A DNA stretch of 64,000 nt, from the NCBI GenBank assembly GCA_002722885.1, contig PBNE01000012.1, positions 72,052-136,051 of the forward strand, written 5' to 3'. Positions within the stretch are counted from its first letter, which is position 1; every line of letters begins with the position of its first letter. Of the stretch, positions 1-8,480 are shown piece after piece. The position numbers and the translations under genes are program-made. Under the pieces are notes generated by a model. The model saw only the letters and a list, made by a program, of their open reading frames with translations, had not been told where the DNA came from and ran no database searches. Origin of the DNA: Rhodospirillaceae bacterium (GTDB taxonomy: Bacteria; Pseudomonadota; Alphaproteobacteria; SP197).

Positions 1-605
1 TCGTCCTGGAGCGCGGTATGGAAGGCCTCACCACGCCAAAGATCGAGGGCAAGTTCAGCTTGCGTGCCGGCCCCACAGGCGAAATCGTCATGGCGGATGT
101 ATTCGTCCCCGAAGAAAACGCCTTCCCCGACATTCGCGGCCTCAAAGGTCCGTTCGGTTGCCTCAACAACGCCCGCTACGGCATTGCCTGGGGTGCCCTT
201 GGCGCAGCCGCATTCTGCTGGCACGCCGCGCGGAGCTATACGCTGGAGCGCACACAGTTCGGTCGGCCCCTGGCTGCCAACCAGCTGATCCAGAAGAAGC
301 TAGCCGATATGCAAACAGAGATCGTCATCGGCCTGCAGTCCTGCCTGCGTGTCGGACGCTTGAAGGATGAGGGCCGCGCCGCGCCGGAGATGATCTCGAT
401 CATCAAGCGCAACTCCTGCGGCAAGTCGCTCGACATCGCCCGGATGGCGCGCGATATGCACGGCGGCAACGGCGTCAGCGACGAGTACGGTGTGATTCGG
501 CATGTGCTCAATCTTGAAGCGGTGAACACCTACGAAGGCACCCATGACGTCCACGCACTGATTTTGGGCCGAGCCCAAACGGGTATCCAGGCCTTCACAG
601 CCTGA
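1..605 (+). CDS. gcdH: Glutaryl-CoA dehydrogenase, C-terminal part (5' end outside window)
   Basis: Flavin-dependent acyl-CoA dehydrogenase that would oxidise and decarboxylate glutaryl-CoA to crotonyl-CoA in lysine and tryptophan breakdown. The reading frame enters the window open at base 3. The visible ~200 residues are the C-terminal helical domain: an [20 protein letters not shown] segment typical of the family, then [10 protein letters not shown] near the end, whose Glu is the catalytic base in glutaryl-CoA dehydrogenases. The pattern around that Glu ([20 protein letters not shown]) matches GcdH better than short-chain acyl-CoA dehydrogenases. Stop TGA at 603-605. The subfamily call is made from recognised motifs, not from a search. 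Confidence 0.88.
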   Translation, partial: VLERGMEGLTTPKIEGKFSLRAGPTGEIVMADVFVPEENAFPDIRGLKGPFGCLNNARYGIAWGALGAAAFCWHAARSYTLERTQFGRPLAANQLIQKKLADMQTEIVIGLQSCLRVGRLKDEGRAAPEMISIIKRNSCGKSLDIARMARDMHGGNGVSDEYGVIRHVLNLEAVNTYEGTHDVHALILGRAQTGIQAFTA

Positions 606-772
606 GGCCTCTATGACCGTTATCCAGAGAGAGGACGAAGATCGGGCGCGCAGCCTGGAGATCGAACGCGAAGGTCTTCAGAAAACTGAGCAGGGGAAAA
701 GCTGCCCATGGAAGCTGCGAATATGCTCTATGCCGAGGTTGATCGCTTTGGTGGTTCGCGCGGCGGCTATAT

Positions 773-1434
773 TTGCGGCAACGTGCCTGGCGAGCCGAAC
801 AGGCGTTGTGCGGGTCCAAGCCCCAGTGGTTTTCGCAAGCCGGTCAGGATCGCTTTCTGGATGAGCAGGTGTTCGCCGGCCGGCGCAACGGGTCTTTCCT
901 CGATGTCGGCGGGTACGACGGTATTACCGGGTCGAGCACCGCCTTTTTTGAACTGTTCCGTGGCTGGGAAGGCATGTTGATCGAGCCCGTTCCGGCTTTC
1001 TTCGAGCTTGCCCGCCAGCGCCGCCGCTGCCGTTGCCTGCAGTGCGCTGTGGCCGGAAAAACCGGACCAGCCGAGTTTCTGCATGTCACGGCCGGATACC
1101 GGCCAATGAGTGGCCTTTCCTCGACCTACGACGAAGGAACGCTCCAGCGTATTCGTGCAGACACGCGCCATGCGGAAGAAAACCTGACCGTGTGGCCCGA
1201 CGTCTAAATGACATTCTGGTGGAAGCCGGCATCCACCAGATTGACTACATTTCGCTGGATGTAGAAGGAGCCGAACCGGAGATTTTGGCGAGCTTTGACT
1301 TCGATGCTTTCGATGTCCGGGCCTGGACAATCGAGAACATGGAAGGTCGCAACGATGTGGCTGGCCTGATGCGCAGCCACGGCTACGAGCGCCGCACCCA
1401 GATCGGCGCCGACGAAGTCTACGTCAAACGCTGA
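773..1434 (+). pseudogene. FkbM-family methyltransferase, frameshifted
   Basis: FkbM-type SAM-dependent methyltransferase, a family that usually methylates glycans or secondary metabolites. Frame 2 from a TTG at 773 carries the SAM-binding motif (FSQAGQDRFLDE, GSFLDVGGYDG) and runs to TAA at 1205-1207. The rest of the domain continues in another frame to 1434 with YISLDVEGAEPEIL and a final VYVKR. The two halves join if one base is restored near 1192 (..ENLTV / VARRLNDIL..), so this is a one-base deletion or a sequencing error. The true N-terminus is uncertain: frame 2 is open back to 743 without an ATG. The preceding ~165 bases (606-772) hold nothing I can recognise. Confidence 0.75.
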
Positions 1435-1515
1435 ACTTCACGATGTCATGCAGCGACATTACCGCCGTCTCCCGCCTTCGGTGACGCGGACCAATTCGCG
1501 CAGAACAGCGCGGCG

Positions 1516-1689
1516 TTACTGCAATGTGAGCACGTTGCCATCAGGGTCAGTGAAGTTGACCATAATCTGCCCCAAGGGTTGCCTGCACGGCCGGCTGACG
1601 AACTGTAAGCCTTCGCTTTGGAGGCCATCGAACACGGCTTCGAGATCGGCCTGAAGCGGCCCCAAAGGCTGCATGGTCTTGTCGCTCAT
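1516..1689 (-). pseudogene. VOC/glyoxalase-fold remnant, 57 codons
   Basis: A short frame whose end reads QIMVNFTDPDGNVLTLQ-stop, the characteristic last beta strands of vicinal-oxygen-chelate (glyoxalase/bleomycin-resistance) domains, in which the Asp-Pro-Asp-Gly-Asn turn precedes the metal-binding strand. Only about half a domain is present, so a functional metalloenzyme is unlikely unless it pairs with another chain. The ATG at 1689-1687 overlaps the stop of the upstream cyclase gene by ATGA, so it would be translated by coupling. Best read as the C-terminal relic of a larger gene joined to the cyclase by deletion, though a real small protein cannot be excluded. Confidence 0.55.
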
Positions 1690-3308
1690 TGACCTGCTGC
1701 ATCCGTATCGTTTGTCTGAATGACGTCCAGAATTTCCGCAACGGTCATTCCCGAGATGTCCTGGAACTTGAAATGTTCCGGCATCGAGAGATCGAGCAGA
1801 TTCGATATCCGCCCGTAACTTTGTGGAACCAGCACTTCTTCGCCCCCTTGCCCCTGATGTCGGATACCGAACCGAACATCCTGACGCTCGGTCGACGACA
1901 ACTTGGACAGCATGGTTTTCGAGATCCAGACGGTCCCGCTGTGAGCAAAGTCACTCAGGCGGGCCGCGCGGTTAATTGTGTCGCCAAGTACGGTGAACTC
2001 GAGATGTGTTGGTGTTTGATACGTACCAAACCACTCCTCACCTTCGTCCAATCCGATATTGAGCTTAAGTTCATTCAACCAATTCTTGCGATCCTTCCAG
2101 GCGCGATTCACCTCATTCATGGTCTCGCGCATCTCGTGGGCGCACTGCACTGCATTGGCGATGTAGTTGCAGTCGGGCTGAGGCAGGAAGTAGTAGACTA
2201 ACCCGTCGCCGACATGCTTGCCGTGGGTAGCGTAGTACTTACGCAGCCGTGTCCCCATGGCATCCCAGATATCATTGATGAGCTCGAAATACTCTTCCGG
2301 AGGTAGTTCGGCGCAAATTTTCATTGAACCCTGAAGGTCGGCCACCAGGACGGCGAGCGGTGTCAGATAGGGTTTCCGACTGCGCAGGATGTCGCGGATC
2401 ACCAGATCGCGGCGGGACAGCAGGCCGACCAGCGCATCGATGTTGCTCTCTGCCGGAACGTAGCTGAACAGTGTTCCCTCGCGGAAGAACGCCGCGTAGA
2501 GCCTATACCATTCTGGCTTTTCACCATCGGGAGCCAGATTGATTTCCGTAAAGGTGAGCCCTCTCGACGTCATGGGATCCACTGCATCGTAAATGGATCC
2601 AAGCTCTTCGGCCTGGGACGCGTTCACGCCATGGTCGATCGAAAAGAGCGCCGCCTTGCTCAGGCGTACCTTGGCGATAGCGAGATGAAACTTCAGTGCT
2701 TCGGTACGGCCCGCCGCCCGCGCCAGACTTTTGCCGGCGAAGAATGTGGTGAACAGGCTGCGGTCGGACATCTCGGCTGCAAGCTGTCGCCCCGGCTCCA
2801 GGAAAGACATCTCGGCTGCGTCATTCCACCATTCGATCTCGAACTTGCCGTTCACCAGATAAGACGGCTGTTCGCAGTCGACCAGCGTGAGACGTGGTGA
2901 GACGACAGGCTCAACCTGCGTCGCCTGCACAGCAGCGGCCACCGCTGGCTTGGCTTCTCGTGGAACACTCTGTGACGAGTCAAGTGTATCTCTGGACGTT
3001 TCGCCCGGCTGCTCAGCAGCGAGCTCTTCTACGATTTGGTCCATGGTCTGCCCCCGTTCTTTCAGACTGCGCACCCGGTCGAGGGCTTCGAGAGCAGCCT
3101 CCGGGAAGTAACCGATCCGTCGGGCCCGTGTGGCGCCACCCTCGGGCGCCATGACCTCCGGCTTCGGCAACAGACCAAGTGCTATGTAATTGTTAAGGGT
3201 CGCGCGGGAGATCCCCGCACGTCCCATGAGTTCCTTGCTCGTTAACATAACCATCACGTTATTGTTGAACCGTGGCGACAATAACCCACTCGTATATGGA
3301 CTGTCCAT
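1686..3308 (-). CDS. MerR-type HTH protein fused to class III adenylate/guanylate cyclase
   Basis: Residues ~20-90 form a MerR-like DNA-binding domain (LTSKELMGRAGISRATLNNY). A middle stretch (~140-320) looks PAS-like, but I cannot assign it with certainty. Residues ~325-500 are a class III nucleotidyl cyclase: VLVADLQGSM and VGDGLVYYF supply the two metal-binding aspartates, and VLGDTINRAARL supplies the Asp plus the transition-state Asn/Arg. The catalytic set is therefore complete, and the protein should make cAMP or cGMP. The start is ambiguous: ATGs at 3308, 3254 and 3248 all lack a clear Shine-Dalgarno, and the HTH begins just after 3248. A perfect inverted repeat covers the most upstream ATG, which favours an internal start. 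Fusion of a one-component regulator to a cyclase is uncommon. Confidence 0.85.
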   Translation of the reverse strand: MDSPYTSGLLSPRFNNNVMVMLTSKELMGRAGISRATLNNYIALGLLPKPEVMAPEGGATRARRIGYFPEAALEALDRVRSLKERGQTMDQIVEELAAEQPGETSRDTLDSSQSVPREAKPAVAAAVQATQVEPVVSPRLTLVDCEQPSYLVNGKFEIEWWNDAAEMSFLEPGRQLAAEMSDRSLFTTFFAGKSLARAAGRTEALKFHLAIAKVRLSKAALFSIDHGVNASQAEELGSIYDAVDPMTSRGLTFTEINLAPDGEKPEWYRLYAAFFREGTLFSYVPAESNIDALVGLLSRRDLVIRDILRSRKPYLTPLAVLVADLQGSMKICAELPPEEYFELINDIWDAMGTRLRKYYATHGKHVGDGLVYYFLPQPDCNYIANAVQCAHEMRETMNEVNRAWKDRKNWLNELKLNIGLDEGEEWFGTYQTPTHLEFTVLGDTINRAARLSDFAHSGTVWISKTMLSKLSSTERQDVRFGIRHQGQGGEEVLVPQSYGRISNLLDLSMPEHFKFQDISGMTVAEILDVIQTNDTDAAGQ

Positions 3309-3328
3309 AACATATTGTCTGGACAGTC
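3299..3328. promoter_or_regulatory. Perfect 9-bp inverted repeat upstream of the MerR-cyclase gene
   Basis: GACTGTCCA (3299-3307) is followed after 12 bases by its exact reverse complement TGGACAGTC (3320-3328). On the minus strand a TAGACA element lies just upstream, with CAATAT 19 bases later, the long spacer typical of MerR-controlled promoters. The repeat therefore sits in or over a candidate promoter of the cyclase gene. Autoregulation by its own HTH is an inference. Confidence 0.5.
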
Positions 3329-3361
3329 TATTTAAGTGTCTAACTATTGAAAAACCTAGGT

Positions 3362-4069
3362 TTATGCGAACTCAGCGGCTTCGAGAAAGTTGCGAAACAG
3401 AACCCGGGACGCGTCATTGAAGCTTGGCATGTTCTCACGACAGGTCGCATCGAATCGTTCGAGTGCCCCTTCTCCCAGAACGGCGTCGAGGGCCTGTTCG
3501 TAGGCCGGCACCGCCGCCCACTCACGAACCGTCTGATCTGTCATCTCGACGTGGTACTGGAGCCCCCAGGCATGGCGCCCCACACGCTGAGCCTGAATGG
3601 CGCACACCGGCGAGCTGGCCAACGTCGCACCGCCCTTCGGCAGTTCCGTGACTGCGACGCCGTGCCATTGCAGGACCTTGAAATTCTGAGGAAGCCCCTG
3701 CATCAGGGCATCGGTTCTGCCCTCCTCGGTCAGTGAGATGTCAAGAATGCCCACTTCGGCCTCTGCCATACGTTCGCATCGTCCGCCCAGGGCATCAGCA
3801 AGCAGCTGATGACCAAGACAAAACCCGAAGTACGGCATGTCCCGATCACTCACCGCTTCCCGGATTGCTGCCTTCTCAGGGACGAGCCAGGGCAGCTCCT
3901 CTTCATCAAAGACATCCATCGGACCGCCCATGACCATCAGCGCGTCATAACCGTCCAGCGGTGGGATTGGTTCGCCCTCATCCAGTTCGATTGGATCCCA
4001 GGCGATCTCATGCTCGGCCATGAGGTTCCGGAAGATACCGGGATGTTCGATGTCGATGTGCTGAAACAC
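3362..4069 (-). CDS. Class I glutamine amidotransferase-like protein (GMP-synthase GATase fold)
   Basis: A stand-alone type 1 glutamine amidotransferase of 235 residues. The nucleophile elbow FGFCLGHQLLADALGG (about residue 100) carries the catalytic Cys, and LQYHVEMTD further on carries the catalytic His. The N-terminal MFQHIDIEHPG and ALMVMGGPMDV segments are typical of the YjjB/GuaA-like solitary amidotransferases that often sit in amine or amino-acid catabolic clusters (for example gamma-glutamyl hydrolases). The start is a GTG at 4069; no strong ribosome site is seen. It is divergent from the metY leader. Two more amidotransferases, one dead, lie at 17-18 kb. The substrate is unknown. 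Confidence 0.82.
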   Translation of the reverse strand: MFQHIDIEHPGIFRNLMAEHEIAWDPIELDEGEPIPPLDGYDALMVMGGPMDVFDEEELPWLVPEKAAIREAVSDRDMPYFGFCLGHQLLADALGGRCERMAEAEVGILDISLTEEGRTDALMQGLPQNFKVLQWHGVAVTELPKGGATLASSPVCAIQAQRVGRHAWGLQYHVEMTDQTVREWAAVPAYEQALDAVLGEGALERFDATCRENMPSFNDASRVLFRNFLEAAEFA

Positions 4070-4147
4070 GAGGAACTTTATGACAGAGCACTCCTGATGA
4101 CCGGATGCGCCACACTAGCGCCTCCGGCAATCAGCACCACGCCCTTC

Positions 4148-4176
4148 TTGACAACGCCGGACCTGATGCGGATAAA
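4148..4176 (+). promoter_or_regulatory. Sigma70-type promoter of the metY leader
   Basis: TTGACA (4148-4153) and GATAAA (4171-4176) are separated by exactly 17 bases. The predicted transcription start, near 4183, lies at the first base pairs of the riboswitch aptamer that follows, as expected for a short 5' leader. The -35 is a perfect match; the -10 matches four of six positions. Confidence 0.6.
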
Positions 4177-4184
4177 GTTCGACA

Positions 4185-4238
4185 GCGCCGATTTGAACGA
4201 CAGCTTGCGAGGCGCTTTATAAATTCAGCTAAAGCGCC
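4185..4238 (+). promoter_or_regulatory. SAM-II riboswitch, first of two
   Basis: Matches the SAM-II architecture. P1 is GCGCC (4185-4189) with GGCGC (4211-4215). Loop 1 starts GATTTGA and contains CAGCTTGC. It is followed by TATAAATTCA and the 3' pseudoknot strand GCTAAAGCGCC (4228-4238). GCTT/GC of loop 1 (4203-4208) can pair with AAGC and GC of the 3' strand, giving the H-type pseudoknot. SAM-II elements are known from alphaproteobacteria upstream of metX/metZ/metY-type genes, and this one precedes metY. Assigned by eye against the remembered consensus. Confidence 0.85.
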
Positions 4239-4248
4239 GAGGTTCCAG

Positions 4249-4281
4249 AAACCGCCCGGCCACAAGCTGAGCGGTTTTTTT
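4249..4281 (+). terminator. Intrinsic terminator after the first SAM-II aptamer
   Basis: AAACCGC (4249-4255) pairs with GCGGTTT (4271-4277), and the run of seven T (4275-4281) completes a Rho-independent terminator 11 bases after the aptamer. Its loop and 3' flank contain CAAGCTG (4263-4269), the exact complement of CAGCTTG (4201-4207) in the aptamer loop. GGTT (4241-4244) is also complementary to AACC in the stem. Both could act as antiterminators when SAM is absent, so the element probably works by transcription attenuation. Confidence 0.7.
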
Positions 4282-4310
4282 GTGTCTGGACTGGTCCTCC
4301 CTGACGGGCC

Positions 4311-4361
4311 CGCGGGATTTGATGGGCAGCTTGCGTCCGCGTGATCAAACGCTAAAGCGCC
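4311..4361 (+). promoter_or_regulatory. SAM-II riboswitch, second of two
   Basis: A second copy of the SAM-II signature lies 73 bases downstream of the first. P1 is CGCGG (4311-4315) with CCGCG (4337-4341). The loop starts GATTTGA and contains GCAGCTTGCG. The 3' strand is CGCTAAAGCGCC (4350-4361), with GCTT:AAGC and GCG:CGC pseudoknot pairing. The stems differ in sequence from the first copy while the loop and joining residues are conserved, which is the pattern expected of two real aptamers rather than a simple DNA duplication. Confidence 0.78.
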
Positions 4362-4395
4362 ACGGAGTGATCTCCGTGGGCCCAGCTTTGTGGGC
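4360..4395 (+). promoter_or_regulatory. Two adjacent hairpins directly after the second aptamer
   Basis: CCACGGAG (4360-4367) and CTCCGTGG (4372-4379) form a perfect 8-bp stem with a TGAT loop. GCCCA (4380-4384) with TGGGC (4391-4395) forms a second stem. The first overlaps the last two bases of the aptamer, and GCTTT (4385-4389) is complementary to AAAGC (4354-4358) of the pseudoknot strand, so these may be the expression platform of the second aptamer. No T-tract follows. Confidence 0.5.
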
Positions 4396-6936
<2,541 letters not shown>

Positions 6937-6939
6937 CCC

Positions 6940-7188
6940 TCAGGATTCCAGAAAGCTTCGGACTGTTTCGATCTGACCCGCGTCAGTCAGCCACAGCGGA
7001 TGTGCGATGTTGTCGGCCGTCACCAGTCAAGCCTTAGGACCCCGTTGGGTCATGGTTTCCGCTGTGGGAGCATCAAGCACCATGGAAACAGCCCCGCGCA
7101 ACACATCGGGCTGAATGCAATAGACGGTATAGCTCGGCTCCATCGCCGCGATCATCGCGTCGACAGATTCGAAAGTTCTCGGCTTCAT
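6940..7188 (-). pseudogene. Chimeric remnant: PLP-decarboxylase N-terminus joined to alpha/beta-hydrolase C-terminus
   Basis: The ATG at 7188 opens with RTFESVDAMIAAMEPSYTVY followed by CIQPDVLRGAV, which resembles the first ~40 residues of type III (ornithine/diaminopimelate-like) PLP decarboxylases. The frame then switches to AETMTQRGPKA, stop TGA at 7027-7029, and on in frame to LVTADNIAHPLWLTDAGQ..VRSFLES. That is the terminal His-containing region of an alpha/beta hydrolase (the family pattern is GVGHAPWLMDADQI). Two unrelated proteins have been joined by a deletion, and the hydrolase part also carries a nonsense codon. No function is expected. Confidence 0.55.
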
Positions 7189-7324
7189 GGGACCTGTCCT
7201 GCGGAAACAGCCATTATATCGGGAGCGCAAGCCCAAGTATAAAGACAAGTTGCCGTGTCAGCTCTGCATTGCCTGCACGACCGCGAATGATAGAAGGGAT
7301 GCCTGATTTCAAAGGATGTTCCCC

Positions 7325-8479
7325 ATGCCCCAAGGACCTCTGAGCGGCGTCACGATCGTCGACATGACCCGTGTGCTGGCCGGCCCCTACTGCACCATGG
7401 TTCTGTCGGATCTTGGCGCCCGTATCATCAAGGTCGAGCAACCCGGAAACGGCGATGAAGCGCGCGGGACCGGCCCTTTCATGGGTGAAGTCTCCGGCTA
7501 TTTCGCCTCGATCAACCGCGGCAAGGAGAGCATTGCGCTCAACCTCAAGGATGACAACGACCGCGAGGTATTTCGAGCCCTTCTGGCGGGTGCAGATGTG
7601 CTGATCGAGAACTACCGTCCCGGCGTCATGGAGAAGCTTGGTTTCGGTTGGGATGTGCTTCATGCCGACCATCCGTCCCTGATCTATGCCGCGGTCTCCG
7701 GCTTCGGTCAGACAGGCCCCTACTCCCGTCGTCCCGCCTACGACATGGTCGTGCAGGCCATGGGTGGCGTGATGAGCTTGACGGGGCATTCGGGCGGCGA
7801 ACCGACCCGGGTCGGGACATCCATAGGTGACATCACAGCGGCACTATTTGCCGCCATCGGCATTTGCTCGGCGCTCTACGACCGCTCGCAGACCGGCGAA
7901 GGTCGAATGATCGATGTTGCGATGCTCGACTGTCAGGTTGCCGTCTTGGAAAACGCCATCGCGCGTTACTCGGCGACTGGCGAGATACCCGGTCCTTTGG
8001 GCGCTCGGCACCCTTCGATTGTTCCCTTCGACGCTTTCCGCACCGCCAATGGTCACATCGTCATCGCAGCCGGAAACCACGGGCTCTTTGTGACACTCTG
8101 CGAAGCCCTGGGATGCCTTGATATGGCCGTTGATGAGCGCTATCTCTCCAACGCCCTGCGGGCTCAGCACGTCGATACGCTGGGCGAGGAACTGGAGGCT
8201 GTTCTGACGCAGTACGACACCGAACACTGGCTTGAGGTAATACAGGCGGCAGGCGTTCCTTGCGGCGCGATCAACAACGTCGCCCAAGTGGTCGCAGATC
8301 CGCAGGTCCAAGCCCGCAACATGGTCGTTAGCACAGACGACGCCGATGCTGGCACGATCCGGCTTTCCGGAAATCCGATCAAGATTTCAGGCTACGAGGA
8401 CCCCACCACACGAGGTGCCGTTCCCCGCCTCGACGAGCATCGCGACGGTCTTATTTCTGAGTTTAGGAAACTCGACTAA
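7325..8479 (+). CDS. CaiB/BaiF-type class III CoA-transferase
   Basis: Transfers CoA between carboxylic acids without free CoA. The family opening is complete (SGVTIVDMTRVLAGPYCTMV, LGARIIKVEQPG), and the catalytic Asp lies in GRMIDVAMLDCQVA near residue 200. NINRGK-type and NYRPGVMEKLGFG motifs are present, and the length of 384 residues is normal. The ATG at 7325 is chosen over 7316 because AAGGA then lies 7-8 bases upstream. It is followed after one base by the penicillin-acylase homologue. The acyl substrate cannot be read from the sequence. Confidence 0.88.
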   Translation: MPQGPLSGVTIVDMTRVLAGPYCTMVLSDLGARIIKVEQPGNGDEARGTGPFMGEVSGYFASINRGKESIALNLKDDNDREVFRALLAGADVLIENYRPGVMEKLGFGWDVLHADHPSLIYAAVSGFGQTGPYSRRPAYDMVVQAMGGVMSLTGHSGGEPTRVGTSIGDITAALFAAIGICSALYDRSQTGEGRMIDVAMLDCQVAVLENAIARYSATGEIPGPLGARHPSIVPFDAFRTANGHIVIAAGNHGLFVTLCEALGCLDMAVDERYLSNALRAQHVDTLGEELEAVLTQYDTEHWLEVIQAAGVPCGAINNVAQVVADPQVQARNMVVSTDDADAGTIRLSGNPIKISGYEDPTTRGAVPRLDEHRDGLISEFRKLD

Positions 8480-8480
8480 C

